Below are positions 1-11,132 of a stretch of DNA of 64,000 nucleotides, piece by piece; positions within the stretch are counted from its first letter, which is position 1, and each line of letters starts with the position of its first letter. Location of the stretch: assembly GCA_023653785.1 (NCBI GenBank), contig JAMKCH010035170.1, positions 186,001 to 250,000 on the forward strand, given 5' to 3'. Below the pieces are notes generated by a model. That model did not search any database, was not told the DNA's origin, and saw only the letters and a program-made list of their open reading frames with translations. A program made the translations under genes and the position numbers. Origin of the DNA: Ophioderma brevispina. Lineage: Eukaryota > Echinodermata > Ophiuroidea > Amphilepidida > Ophiodermatidae.

Positions 1-530
1 AACCTAACTCTAAACGAAATGGCCTCCTGAGTTAAAATGAACCACCATTGATAACACAACATTGAACACATATTTCCTACATTCCCTGTGTCAAAATGTG
101 AAAATTGATAAGAAACACAATGTTTCTTGTGGGGAAACATCATTTGCAAACTTTTTGTGTTTAAATTCGAACACCTGAACACCCGGGGTTTTTTTTTTTT
201 TAGAGTTAAAACTTTTTGGTGTTTGTTCAATTAACAGTTTTTGAACACAGGCGGGGTGTGAAAATAAAGTGTGTTAACATTGAGAACATGTAGTGTACAA
301 AGGTATTTAACTGTGAACATGTAGGTGAAGAGTTTAGAACATGTGGTGTTCCATATAGAAGACTCAATGTTCAAAATAGGAATAGTACATGATTAAAATG
401 AGAAACCTAAATAATGTGTTCAATTGGGATGTTCAAAAATAGATTTCATTCAAAGGTGTTAAAATAGCCAATTTTGAACATGCTAATGTAAAAATGAGAA
501 CAGAACATAAATATTGTTTACTCTGATGAG
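1..530. repeat. GAACAC/GTGTTC word-repeat island
   Basis: Non-coding sequence in which the word GAACAC or GAACAT and its complements GTGTTC and TGTTCA recur every few tens of bases on both strands. No open frame of interest is present. The same word recurs at 1550-1791, so the two stretches may be parts of one element split by unrelated sequence. The left end lies outside the window. Confidence 0.5.
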
Positions 531-1549
531 GTCAAGATGCAGCAAATGTATTTTCACGTGTAAGAAAAATGTCAATCAAAGAACAACAAATGCAAAGAAA
601 ATAATTCAAACGTTGGAAAATCAAAATATTTATACAATTTCCCTTGGAAGAAGGTAGTTTACAATAACATGGACAGTTGCAATAACATATACTCAGACAT
701 GTAATATAAACCAATCCAAAATTGCAATTAAATATACTCCCACATGATATAACCAATTCAAAAGTTGCCAATTCTATTACCACCTATACCACACACTAGA
801 ATAAAGGATTAAACTTGGAATTACAGCCCCCAGAGACACTCCGTGGTTAAGTTTCACTTCAGCGCGGTTTGAGTGAGCACGTCGAATTCAACAGCCCCGA
901 CCGACAGAATACAATAAAAGTGTCATTAATATTGTGGCCTTTCCTTAAATTAAAACAAAAAATAGCTAAATGTTCTCTATTATATACCCAGTCAACCCTC
1001 TGCGGATACAAAAGTCTTTAAACGATCCAGCTGGTTGAAAATTAAGAAATGATTGAAGGGATATTTTCTTTCAGATGCTGCAGCGTATTTTCGCCCAAGT
1101 AGAAAAAAGACTTTGCCGCTAATTTGATCACATGATTTCTCGAGAAAAAAAATACCAGGATGACGAACGCAAGGCGTTTAAGAATTGAACACCGTTACAG
1201 AAAATCCGTGAAATGCATTCAGAACACTGCTGTTCAAAAGTATGGATGCACGATTGGAACACTTTTGCTTCATCCTCTTGATATTTATTTGTCGGCTTTT
1301 TAACGGACATTATGCTCACAGGGTTATAGGGCCTAGGCCTACGTAGCTAGGCTAAGCCTAAGGGAGCCAGGGCCCCGACCGGACTGGTGTGCCAGACAAG
1401 AAAATGGGGTTTACAATCAGAATCATTGATCACAACTTTGTACTTCTTTACCCCAATTAATTATTAGGCAATGGGTATGCAGCAATCTAACCTTTTCTTC
1501 CAAACTGTTAATAATTAGACTTATCGACAATTATTTTGGGTCGCGACAC
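531..1549. other. Unannotated stretch between two GAACAC islands
   Basis: I see no gene, RNA or clear repeat here. The two short minus-strand open frames (532-783 and 1128-1319) have no recognisable domain. The stretch may be an insertion into the GAACAC element or unrelated sequence. Confidence 0.4.
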
Positions 1550-1791
1550 GACGGTGTTCATCACTTGAACGCTAAGGTCTCTGGTTTGAACACACGATGT
1601 TTAAAAGATGTCAGAACATATTTTAATGCGATGTTCAGAATGGAAAACCTTTAACACCTGGATTTAAAAAACAGTGAACACGTCTGTCAAAATGGTGTTC
1701 TAATGCATAACATCAACACGTTCAGGCCCGTTAAATTGAACCCAAAAAATTACGAGTATGTATCAGACGTGTCATTTCATTTAGCAGTGTA
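1550..1791. repeat. GAACAC/GTGTTC word-repeat island, right part
   Basis: The GAACAC/GTGTTC words of 1-530 resume here, and the stretch ends at AGCAGTGTA. That terminus resembles the CAGTG-TA right ends of the elements at 48891-49206 and 60064-60806, which suggests the right end of a related inverted-repeat element. The matching left end was not found inside the window. Confidence 0.4.
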
Positions 1792-1799
1792 GTTTCGAT

Positions 1800-1960
1800 C
1801 CAAAAACCAGGTTTTCACAAACCTTGCTGGTGGAATTTGATAAACCTGGTTTTTCGGATTTGAAAAAACCCAGGTTTATCAAATTGAAACGCTAGCGTTT
1901 TGATAAAACTAGTTTATCGATCGATAAACCTGTTTTTGATGTAAAACAGGTTTTCTCTTC
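1800..1960. repeat. Palindrome cluster (AAACCTGGTTT type)
   Basis: Three palindromes lie within 160 bp. A near-perfect hairpin of about 19 bp per arm spans 1836-1883 (TTTGATAAACCTGGTTTTT against its complement). A perfect 14-mer AAACGCTAGCGTTT lies at 1887-1900, and a perfect 18-mer GTTTATCGATCGATAAAC at 1912-1929. The words AAACC, GGTTT and GATAAAC recur between them. This is probably a foldback-type transposon remnant. Confidence 0.6.
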
Positions 1961-3000
1961 ATGTGCAAAATACTTGCCATAGAAGTGAGCGGGCCGCAGG
2001 GCTAGGTAACCGGGACAAGCCGGGGCTATTAGTCACGGACTAAATAACAAAATAGTATCTGTCATGAATTTAGAAACACACAAACCTGCCCTCTGCTGTC
2101 CTCCCAAGCCTGCGCCAAACAAGATCTCATCTATTTATTTGTCTTCTTGCTGCATTATATTGTTCCGTGCACGCCGTTATCCTGATGCGAAACCAGCACG
2201 TTGGAGAAGTAGACGGGGTATAGAAAATGGGTCGCATAATTTTGTACAACCCTATTTTAGAAAACTATAAAATGCCATTCGTTGGGGTAAAGATTATAGC
2301 TAGATATATATCACACACTCAGAATTTTCAGATTTTGTTTAAAACGTGGAATTTTAATTAAAAAATGGTTAAACTTGTATATTAAATAACCTCAATTGCC
2401 AACGGGATTTTGTCAAAAAGTAAAAGCGATGTGATAAAAAGAGTATCAAGTGTGTTAATATATCACCAAGTGATTCCATAAATAGGGGGGAGGACTTCGA
2501 AAAAGTGTTTTTTTTTGTTATACGTGGAACTAACCCCCTAAAATGGTTTTATTGCTTTGTGAAACTTTTTTGAACATTCATCACAAAGAGTGGACTTTAT
2601 TGTCAAATTATATCTAGGATTGGTCCTTTCTATCGAAAAAAATCGGCAAAAAAGTGGCTTTCCCCCTTTCTGGAAATTGGGGGGGTGGGGGGCGACGCAC
2701 CCCTGCGAGGGCCTTTTAAAAAATCAACCTAAGATATTTGGATGGTTTTCCTCAATCAAATAACAAAATTGGTTTAAAATAACACAACTTGTACTGAATT
2801 GTGCCCCCGAATCTGTATCAAAAATAACATTGGAGTTGTGATAAAAACAGAATCGATTTCTGTAAAATGATGAGTGTGACGATACTTAAAAAAATTAAAA
2901 GGCGGTAACCAATATGATGTGGATAAAAGGAAAACGCTTTTTGAAAACGCGGACTCCACTGTTGGGGTTGGTTAAAATATCACACACGCAGACTTCTGCT
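1961..3000. other. No recognisable feature
   Basis: AT-rich sequence. The short open frames at 2064-2270 (plus) and 2774-2959 (minus) show no domain or codon signal that I can support. Confidence 0.4.
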
Positions 3001-3373
3001 AAAGGGTGACTCAGGGATTTTTGAAATATAATTATTGTGCATTTATGAAAAGAGTAACTAGAGAACTAAAGATAGCACCTAAAATGCCCCAATTCCAAAG
3101 TTTGAGAGTAATCGGATTTGTGGTTCTATGCAGTAGTAAAACATTTATGGTAGTATACAGTGCAATAGGATATGTGTATAACTAAATTTCCGGAAATTTA
3201 CACATAATGTAATTTTATAACAAAGTTACAATTTTTAAAAAAAAAAAAACTTCGATTTGAGCTTAGTTATTGCACACAGTGTTTAGTATATGGACAAGCA
3301 TTATGTAATACAAAAACAAAATTTGTTTGAAATTGAAGGGCGCCCTTCCTCGGGAACTCTCCGAGTCAGCTTA
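3001..3373. mobile_element. MITE, GACTCAG-TIR family, copy 1
   Basis: A non-coding element with imperfect terminal inverted repeats, AAAGGGTGACTCAGGGA on the left and its degenerate complement near 3355-3373 (CTCCGAGTCAGC). The whole interior aligns by eye to the better preserved copy at 18397-18760: both carry the stretch around TTTATAACAAAGTT, an A tract and the GTTTAGTAT/GATTAGTAT block before the right end. It has no coding capacity, so it would be mobilised only by an autonomous relative. Confidence 0.7.
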
Positions 3374-5560
3374 AAATGAAATGATGGGAATCTTGTTGAA
3401 AGTTTCACGAATTGTGTTTTAAATAAGATTGTGCTGAAATAACACAATATGTTACACAAACCATTTATTAAATAACAACAACGCTAATTAAAACCACTAA
3501 TTATATAAAAACTAACACCAAAACGAGGTTTCTGAAGTAGTCAACATTATGGTAGCAAAGATTCACCTTCATATCTCGTGTCAGTCTTTTGAACATTGGA
3601 GATCTTGTCCCAGAAAAGCCAGGGCCAGAAAACACGTAAGATAATTGCTATTTCCAAGTGTCAATTTATGTAGAAACCACACAAGTTATATTCAAACTGT
3701 TCAAAAAAGTACTCTTAATTGTGTAAAAATTAAGCAAACCGTAACGAGATACCCATGTCTATAGTCTGTTAAATTCAACAACGTTATCACTTAAATTAAA
3801 AGTTATGCCTGATCGTGATTTTGACGCATCGCACTAACGGGCATGCTTAAAATGCACACACGCGGCACACAAATTGTTATCACTTCTGTAAAACCCATCA
3901 AGGTAATTAAATGCACTTAAAGTTAATTGATTTGAAGCACTATCACATCTCACATGGCAGCAGTTCTAGATTTACCGTTAATCACAAATAAAACATCGAA
4001 ATTAATTGTCCAGTAGAATAAAAAGGGGTGAATTGTATAGTGATCACCTAGCTATTAGCGGTACCTTAAGAAAAGATAAAATTGCAGGGCAAAAAAACGA
4101 AGTAAATTCCAACTTAACGTTCTTCATGCTGCTATAATATAGTGCATGTAACGATATCTTACACACAAATCAGCCATTTTAATTAGGTATGTCTTAAAAT
4201 CATTCCGCCCGAAACTAGGTATGTTTGGACCTATTTGATGACATTTTTAATGTTTAATCCGAACATAGTATAGTAAAATGCACAATTGTGACATTTTGGT
4301 ACAACATTTTAAATATTTTGAGTAAAAATCACTCGTAGCGTGCAAGGTGTCAATGTGAAGGTTTTCATTAATTTAAGCAATCAGTATAATGATGAGAACA
4401 GACACGGCTCGTTACGACACAACGAGTATTATCTCAACTGATACATAGCGTGCGCCGCGCTATATTAACATGCTGGTCAATAAATATGCAGTAGGTTGGT
4501 TAGCGATACGATACCGTATCGGATTTGGCAGGTTCTTAACAAATTGCACGCAGCGTTAAATCTATTTTCCAGTTAAACATTTTACGCGCCAAAATTTCTC
4601 AAAATTGAAGCCGACTTCTTTTACAGTCAAAGGCTTACAAAAATACAAGTCGGGAGTTGTATGTCAGTGTTTGATCTATAAATAGTTTCACCCTGATGGG
4701 TTTCTTTTAAATCTTGCTATTAATTTAGCTAACTTTCCAACAATTCTGCAAACACATATCGAATTCATTTAATCCTGATCTGCATGAGCTGAGCGGGTCC
4801 TCCACCCCGACTACAGAACATGGGCAGGTTTTTAGAGCTGAAAAAATGTATCTTGTATATTTTCGTTTGGGTTCGAAATATAAACGTTAACTCCAATCAA
4901 ATTGTTAATCCAATTTAATGATTAACCAATAAACTGTTTTAAATGTTTCTTAAACTTCTGTTCCCTCCTTTTTGTATCAACGTATTTTTGGACAAAAATT
5001 GGCGGGAAGATGGATTATCTTCAGATGCAACCTTGAATATTGCATTGGAAAAGGTGGCTGCCTCTACGTACACCCGCTAATGTTTAGCGGCATAGGCACT
5101 GTTGCAATTGTATTTTCGTTTATTTTTTGTCTCTAAATACAACGTCCGTTTCCTAATTGTTTGTATATATATCCCATGCATTGGCAATAAATTCAATGCA
5201 CGCGAGCTCACTTTAACGACGCATAATGGCACGCGGTAATGACACGCGCCTCTGCGGGGCTTGTGCCACTATTCGTAATTCTGACGCAAGTGCATTGATA
5301 TTTGGCAATGCACGAAAAGATAAGAGGCATTTACCTCATTCAATAAACGTTATTTAAGCACATATTTTTTTTTTACATCTGAACAACCTATGGAACCCAT
5401 TGCAGTAATGTTTCCAATGAAAATCGTACACACCCGCCTATAAAACGTTGGGAGTACGGGTTCTAAACACACCACGTACGCTCAGTAACATATCCACACC
5501 GTGCATTGATAAAATATTATAGGTTAAACGCGTTTTAGATGGGGGCACATACAAAGAATA
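3374..5560. other. No recognisable feature (2.2 kb)
   Basis: AT-rich non-coding sequence with scattered short inverted words. I found no open frame above noise, no RNA gene and no repeat boundary I can defend. Confidence 0.4.
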
Positions 5561-5569
5561 TCAGTGCAT

Positions 5570-6480
5570 GCAACTTGAAGTTTGCCCTGAATAGCAAATC
5601 CTCCAGCAGTAAGTTCATCGATGCAGGTGTTCCACAAGGCTTCATCCTCGGCCACCTTTCATCATTTTCTCAAACACTTCCCTCTTGTATGCTGATAATG
5701 TCACCCTCATGACTTTCATTAAGTCTAAAGAGGATAGAAGTGCTGCTGATGCCTCTCTAAACCAGTACAAAATTGAAAACTGGGCTACTGCCTTGAATGT
5801 TCTCTTTGGCGTTGAAAAACGCAAGGCTGGCACCATATCCAATCGCAGAGATGCATGCGACAACCATCCTACCCTCCATTTTTTGGTACAACACTCACAG
5901 AGGCAGTGAACGTAAATCTACTTGGCCTCACGTGAGCTAAGGCTGAGGGCATGATATTACCAAGATGGCTAAGTCTGCAGCCCAGCGTATTGACTTCCTC
6001 CGTAGAACTGTTCCCTATCTAGCTCCCATCCAAAGAGCAATGATATATAAGGTTACAGTTAGATCCAAGATGGAATATAGAAGCTGTGCTTGGATTGGAG
6101 CAACTCCCACCTTGCTCTCTCACCTGGACGCAGTTCAAAGACGTGTCATCCGCATCATTGGCCTTCCTGAAAGGACTTTATTGCCCATCAAATCCAGCGC
6201 CTGAGAACCCCACCGTATATATACTATGGAGAGACCCAAGAACTCCTTAGCCAGCTGATTCCTGAACATCTACAGTTGGATCCCAGACTCAAACGCTCAA
6301 TCAGATCCCATAACTTAGCTGTTGAGGTTCCTTGTTCTAAACTAGCTAGCCATCAGATATCCTTGGTTCCATCACCTGCTCGCATCTGAAATGCTCTTCC
6401 AGAATACATCCCACATCTGGAGAAGCAAGCCTGTTTAAAAAAGGAGGTAAATCGCTATTTATCTAAGCGCCAACCGATCA
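5570..6480 (+). pseudogene. Non-LTR retrotransposon RT, 3' fragment (frameshifted)
   Basis: The C-terminal half of a LINE reverse transcriptase, broken by frameshifts and stops. The stretch around 5620-5660 reads GVPQG followed by a degenerate ILGPL-type turn. A YADNVTLM box at 5685-5710 corresponds to the catalytic YxDD motif of RTs, with N in place of the second D. The frame 5965-6204 (AQRIDFLRRTVPYL, then LDAVQRRVIRIIGLPE) is the conserved region after the RT thumb in jockey-superfamily-like elements. A degenerate tail to about 6480 includes DPRLKRSIRSHN. The same tail occurs at 47400-48150 on the other strand, so the family is dispersed. It is not functional: the 5' part is missing and the frame is interrupted. 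The clade assignment is tentative. Confidence 0.85.
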
Positions 6481-6649
6481 GCATCACCCTAATTGGACTC
6501 TGTAGACGGCAACAGAATAAAGTGTGAAACTATGTTGCGTGAAGAGTCAACTGAATCGAGCGTCCTATTCTTTACCGCTGCAGCTGGATTATGAGTCCGG
6601 AGGACGATACCTCCTGCCACACCGGTTTTAAGACATCTTGATTTTGTGT

Positions 6650-6790
6650 CCCATGGACGTAGACATGCCTTGGTGGAAAACATGTCTTAATTGAGCATTA
6701 TACTATGTGTCTTGGACACATGATACTTCTTTCTGTTCTTGAAGACATGTATACTTGCAAGACATGAACCAAAAAACCCGTCGAGACACG
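6650..6790. repeat. AAGACATGTCTT word-repeat remnant
   Basis: A short cluster of AAGACATG, CATGTCTT and GTGTCTTG words on both strands, matching the interior of the elements at 48891-49206 and 60064-60806. No terminal repeats are visible, so this is a fragment. Confidence 0.4.
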
Positions 6791-7090
6791 ATCATTACAA
6801 TACCTGAAATTAGCTTTCTGTAATGAGCCTATTAATTTTTAATTGTTATCATCCAGATATATAGCTCCAAGAACGGCCTCCTCCTTTTTTCAAAAGTTCA
6901 GTCACAATTTAGATTTATAAGTTTTTCTCCATAGAAATTGGTACTACCAGTTGTTCAATGTGTCTTAAGCCACCAATATTTACCGATCCTTTACATACAT
7001 ATTGAATTTTGTCATTGTTTTGACATTGCACAAGAAGATCCGACACAAACACATTAACCTATAATTGTTGATTTGACAGTTAACAAGAGC

Positions 7091-7355
7091 CAGTGGTGTC
7101 ACTAGGGGTGCAAAGGGAGGATATGTACAGGGCCCCCACATATTTTGATTGTCCCAAGATTATACTTTACTTAATTTTTGTTTGAATATAATGTTTCAAA
7201 TGGCATTGGGCTTGACAAATAAGTAAAAACACGATTAGTTAGGGTACTCATGAGCCCCAAAAGTACCACCTAATCCCCACCCCCGAATTTTCGCTTTTCA
7301 CCTTTGTTCACCTCCCCCCTCCCCGACAAAAAAATATGATGTGGTGCAGCCAGTG
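7091..7355. mobile_element. hAT-like MITE abutting the TLR 3' end
   Basis: The left end reads CAGTGGTGTCACTAGGGG and the right end, on the opposite strand, CACTGGCTGCACCACATC: short degenerate inverted ends of hAT style. The 8-mers outside are ACAAGAGC on the left and ACGAGAGA on the right, matching at 6 of 8 positions, as expected for an old 8-bp hAT target duplication. It would supply the last 30 or so codons of the open frame that ends the TLR pseudogene. The call rests on ends and flanks only. Confidence 0.45.
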
Positions 7356-10231
7356 ACGAGAGAAACAGAGCAAAAAGTGGTAAGAAATTTGTTACTGCCA
7401 AGATTTTTACAGGCCTACGATTGTATTCGGTGTCACACATCTTCAAAGCGGCCGATCTACTCTGACCGGCATGCGTTATTTCTATCTTTAGTCTTTCCCA
7501 AAATAAATTCTGTCCGGCATTATCTGCCGGCCATCTTAAGTAATTCTTATTGAGAAGTATTTGACGTAGTAGATACGTTTTCTTGTCGTCTGGAATTTGA
7601 TGTAAAAGTACCAAAATAAGTACATCGCGCCCTTCATTGATCAATCGCATGCGCGCGATTTGAAGCTGGAAGTTACACATTTCATTGTCTATAAAACGCT
7701 CTGACAAAACAACTATGGTTTTGTGACTATGTTGGATACCGTGGCATATGGAATTGAGAAGGAAACGGCCTGGGGGAATGTCCCCTCTTTCTTTTAAAAC
7801 AAAGACGAAATGGCTCTGGTCCTTCTTCTATATTTGGGATGAGTTCTTCATTCACCCAGGCTTCGTCATCATCATGAAATGCTACATACGCATGATATTG
7901 ACGATGATTAATAGGAGCATCGTCGTGGATATCTTCATCCGCATCTTCTAGCTCAATCATCTCAAAATTATCATTGTCATCGGGACGCTCATACCCTCTC
8001 TTATGACAAAGAAGAAATATAAATGTCTGGATATGTAAGGGAGCATAACAACATACTGCAACCAGTATACAAAATACCAAAACGCACAAACACCTGCGCT
8101 GATTATAGGCGGCAAGATGTGACTTGCAGTCCCAATGAAAGTCAGTATACAACGCTTTCCTCTCTCTCAGTTGATCACTTGGTATTTAAGCTGGGATCCA
8201 AATCTATTCAATATCAGACATATCCAATTTTGCAGGGGTTGATAGCACACGTGATTCCAATAGATTATCTCCTATTTCCAAAATTCACTATTATCGTGCT
8301 ATGTACAAGGAAGGTGGTATTATTCCTAAGGAATTGTGTGCCACGGAAAGTTTCTAAGAAATTGCAGGCGCTTAAATTTCAGCGAGGGATGCATTCTATT
8401 CCCCGCTAGAATGAAGATTGTTAGATTTGCAGAAAGATCTTTCCTTTGCACCATGCTTGGTATTTCATTGTTACTGAGATCCAAAATCTTATGATCTTAC
8501 TTTTTTGTTTGAGGAACATTAATTGTTGTATTGATGTAGACTATTGTTGTCCACAGTCAGTGTGCAAGAGATGGTACTCAATACGGATTGGTGGGTTTTC
8601 TATCAGTCAGAGAGATCTAAAGTTAAGAGATACGGACATCTTGTACGAAATAATCAGAGCGGATACAACAATTTCCAATTCGTTATTCTTGCATATTCTA
8701 GGTTTGGTGAAATATCAACCTTTGTCAAATATGTACATGCCTCTCTTTGAAGATAGTTCAATTGTTTTCAGGAAAGGAGAAGAGCAGTATCGATACACCA
8801 TCGGTATAAGAAGTAGTTAAATCTAAAGATCATCTTGTAAATAGTTCAACTAAGTTTTTAACATCGCATATGGATTTCCGGGAGGATTATTGATGTTATG
8901 GAACATTTTCGTCGCAATTCCAGATTAGGCCAGTCTCACTCAGGTCCAAAAGATGTACTGATCGGTATTCAAGTAGTACAAGCAACATTTTCCTTAGCAT
9001 AAAGTTTAACCCTTGTGAGAATATATGCAATTTGTTTTAAGACCTTGAATGCATTTCTTGAAATGGTCAGTCGGCCGTATAAAAGGTAAGTTTCGTTCCG
9101 ATTGGGAACCCGAAAAAGGAGCATCCTCCAGAGCGATATGAGAAAAATCAGATAAGCCTTAATGTTTATATACTTCAATGAGGAATTCCACTGTGCAACT
9201 GGTTTAAATGACAACCTATCAAGAGCACACCGCTTGTGTGGCAGTATAATTTCAAAAATTGCAACGGTGGACTCAGCTGGCATCATTGAGATGAACGGAT
9301 CCAACGCAAGGAAACCAAGGCATCTATAATAAAGGAAACGATCAACCCCTGTGAGGTTCTTCAGATATTGAAGATGGTTGTTAACCTACTACAAAGTGGA
9401 TTGAAGGACACATTTAATACCTTCAATGGATTTTAGTGGTGCTACAACGGTATCTGGTATTTTAAGGAGATTGTTGTCTGCAGACTTATGTTTGACAGTT
9501 TCACTAGATTTCCGGAGACTTATAGTGGTAGATCATGAGCTCATTAATGTAAGTGCTAACACTTTATATAGAAAGACCCTTGAAAATGTCTGATGATAGG
9601 TCCCGGGGCATTGAAACTAATGTCCAAACTGTGTAAGTTGCTTAAGCTGTGGAACAGACGCTGCTCTATGTTGATATAGACCATTTGCGCTTATATCAAG
9701 GATCTAAGACTGTTTAATTTACGAAAACTGAAGAAGATACATTGGGGGTAGTGTCAGCATCTGTTTCTGGCAAATGTGAATATTTCCAGCATTGTTCGCC
9801 TTCAAATTTTTGAATTAGAGAAGCGATATTGATGAAATTATCATCCAAATGAAGTACTTAGGGACCAATTACTTCGGAAAGTAATAGAATGCAATGTGTT
9901 GTTCTCAAAATCTAGCTCCTTCAGTGCAGAAGATAAAAGAAATCCTCACCTGCTCTTCAAGCACCTTGTGTGTGCCAAAACCAGCTTGTAAAGTGACCCA
10001 AGATGAATAAAATCTTTCTTATTGATAGTCACCAACCTATTGTGGCTCAGATCCATGTCTTTGCCTTTGGACTATTTAATGGTGGTATTTCTGTAAGCTT
10101 CCCGTAGCTGCAGTCTAAGTCGTAGTGTTGAACGTTTTGCATGGCAGCACTCCCTGGGAGCTGAATGTCGTAGTTGAAGCTATATCAATGAAGGCATAGT
10201 GGAGTATCAGGCACATGAAAAGATACATCAT
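7270..10231 (-). pseudogene. Toll-like receptor pseudogene, apparently single-exon
   Basis: A decayed receptor of innate immunity: an extracellular leucine-rich-repeat (LRR) sensor, one membrane helix and a cytoplasmic TIR domain that would recruit MyD88-type adaptors. The proposed start at 10231 begins MMYLFMCLILHYAFIDIA, a good signal peptide. Then follow an N-terminal LRR cap (DLDCSYGKLTEIPP, 10084-10121) and LRRs including MDLSHNRLVTINKKDF (about 10008-10055), LKELDFENNTLHSITF (about 9880-9926), LSNLHSLDISFNAPGP (about 9600-9650), ADNNLLKIPD (about 9440-9480) and LDLSETGL (8927-8948). The membrane helix is at about 8009-8092 and the TIR domain at 7897-7490. About 2.9 kb without visible introns fits the 900-1000 residues usual for invertebrate TLRs. 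The reading frame shifts repeatedly in the LRR part, at least once in the TIR, and stops are common. Downstream of about 7360 the frame runs into a MITE. The family call is very secure; pseudogene status assumes the frameshifts are real and not consensus errors. Confidence 0.9.
7490..7897 (-). other. TIR domain of the TLR pseudogene
   Basis: Box 1 is YHAYVAFHDDDEAWV, with H where most TIRs have D. Then come NEELIPNIEEG and FRLCFK. Box 2 RDIPPGR is recovered only by dropping one base in AGAGGGGAC near 7790, a one-base frameshift exactly at the BB loop. After it the domain continues through SHKTIVVLSERFID, CNFQLQIARMRL, GRDVLILVLLHQIPDDKK and box 3 FWERLKIEI at about 7503-7477. All three signature boxes are therefore present, with the BB-loop proline kept. 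This is the best preserved part of the gene. Confidence 0.9.
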
Positions 10232-11060
10232 GTGGTGTCAGGAGAGGGGACAAATCAATTTATCAATGGTGCGTGACGTTGCACGCTGCAAGAAGTTGGT
10301 CATTACAGCATGTACACGCTAATAAGTCAGAAAACAGGGGTGGGCGTGGCACGGGAATCTAATGATATGGGTAATAACAAGAAGGAAAAAACTAATCTTG
10401 AATACCATAACTTGTATAAAGAAAGGGAAGGAGATAGGAACATGAGCTTGTAGGCACTGCAGTACTTTTAAAACAAACCTATTTGAAAGTATTTGCGTCA
10501 CTTTGATATATTGCTTGAAAGCTTAGTTTGTTTCTATCGTAATTGATTTTTGCATAGAAAAAAATTTGGCAAAACTACTTATGAAAAGTTCCGGATTTAT
10601 GCCGTTAAGAGGTTAACTTTTGGCATATCATTAAAGTAATGTTCACACTACTTAGAAGATTGAAAGCTACCTACCTTTGTCTGATAAAATCGAGACGGTT
10701 TCAGTTATCTCTAGGAAATTTGATTAAAGGGGCTATGGTTATGTTAAGAGAAAGTTATTGCACCTGATTGTTCCTTCATTGTAACTATCAATGTGAAAAC
10801 TAGAATTTCGGTACTCGGCAAATGAAAACGTGACTGATTGAAAGCTTTGTAAAACCCTGGATAAAATTACTACACACTGGGTAATAATGATTAAAATGCA
10901 AAAATAAAACAAAACCAACAACCAAAACCGAACGAAACAGAATAAATTAATAGGCCGAAGTAAAATTTGTGCGTGTGTCAATTTGCAAAGAAAGACTAGT
11001 ACTCTACTTGATGGGAAAAGTTATTGAAAGAAAGTTAACTCAGGGCATACACATACGTAC
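10232..11060. other. No recognisable feature upstream of the TLR
   Basis: This would be the 5' flank of the minus-strand TLR. I see no convincing TATA box or further exon. The short minus-strand frames at 10319-10501 and 10739-10981 are hydrophobic but show no domain. Confidence 0.35.
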
Positions 11061-11077
11061 CAAAGCGTGTTAGGATG

Positions 11078-11132
11078 GGTGTTGTGTGTGTGTGTGGTGG
11101 TGTGTGTGTTGTATGTGTGTGGTGTGTTGTCT
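11078..11132. repeat. (GT)n microsatellite
   Basis: Interrupted GT dinucleotide tract with GGTGTGTTGTATG interruptions. Confidence 0.8.

Noticed and set aside
8023..8820. Plus-strand open frames of 124-128 residues
   Set aside because: They lie on the opposite strand of the TLR LRR region and have no domain; they are antisense shadows.
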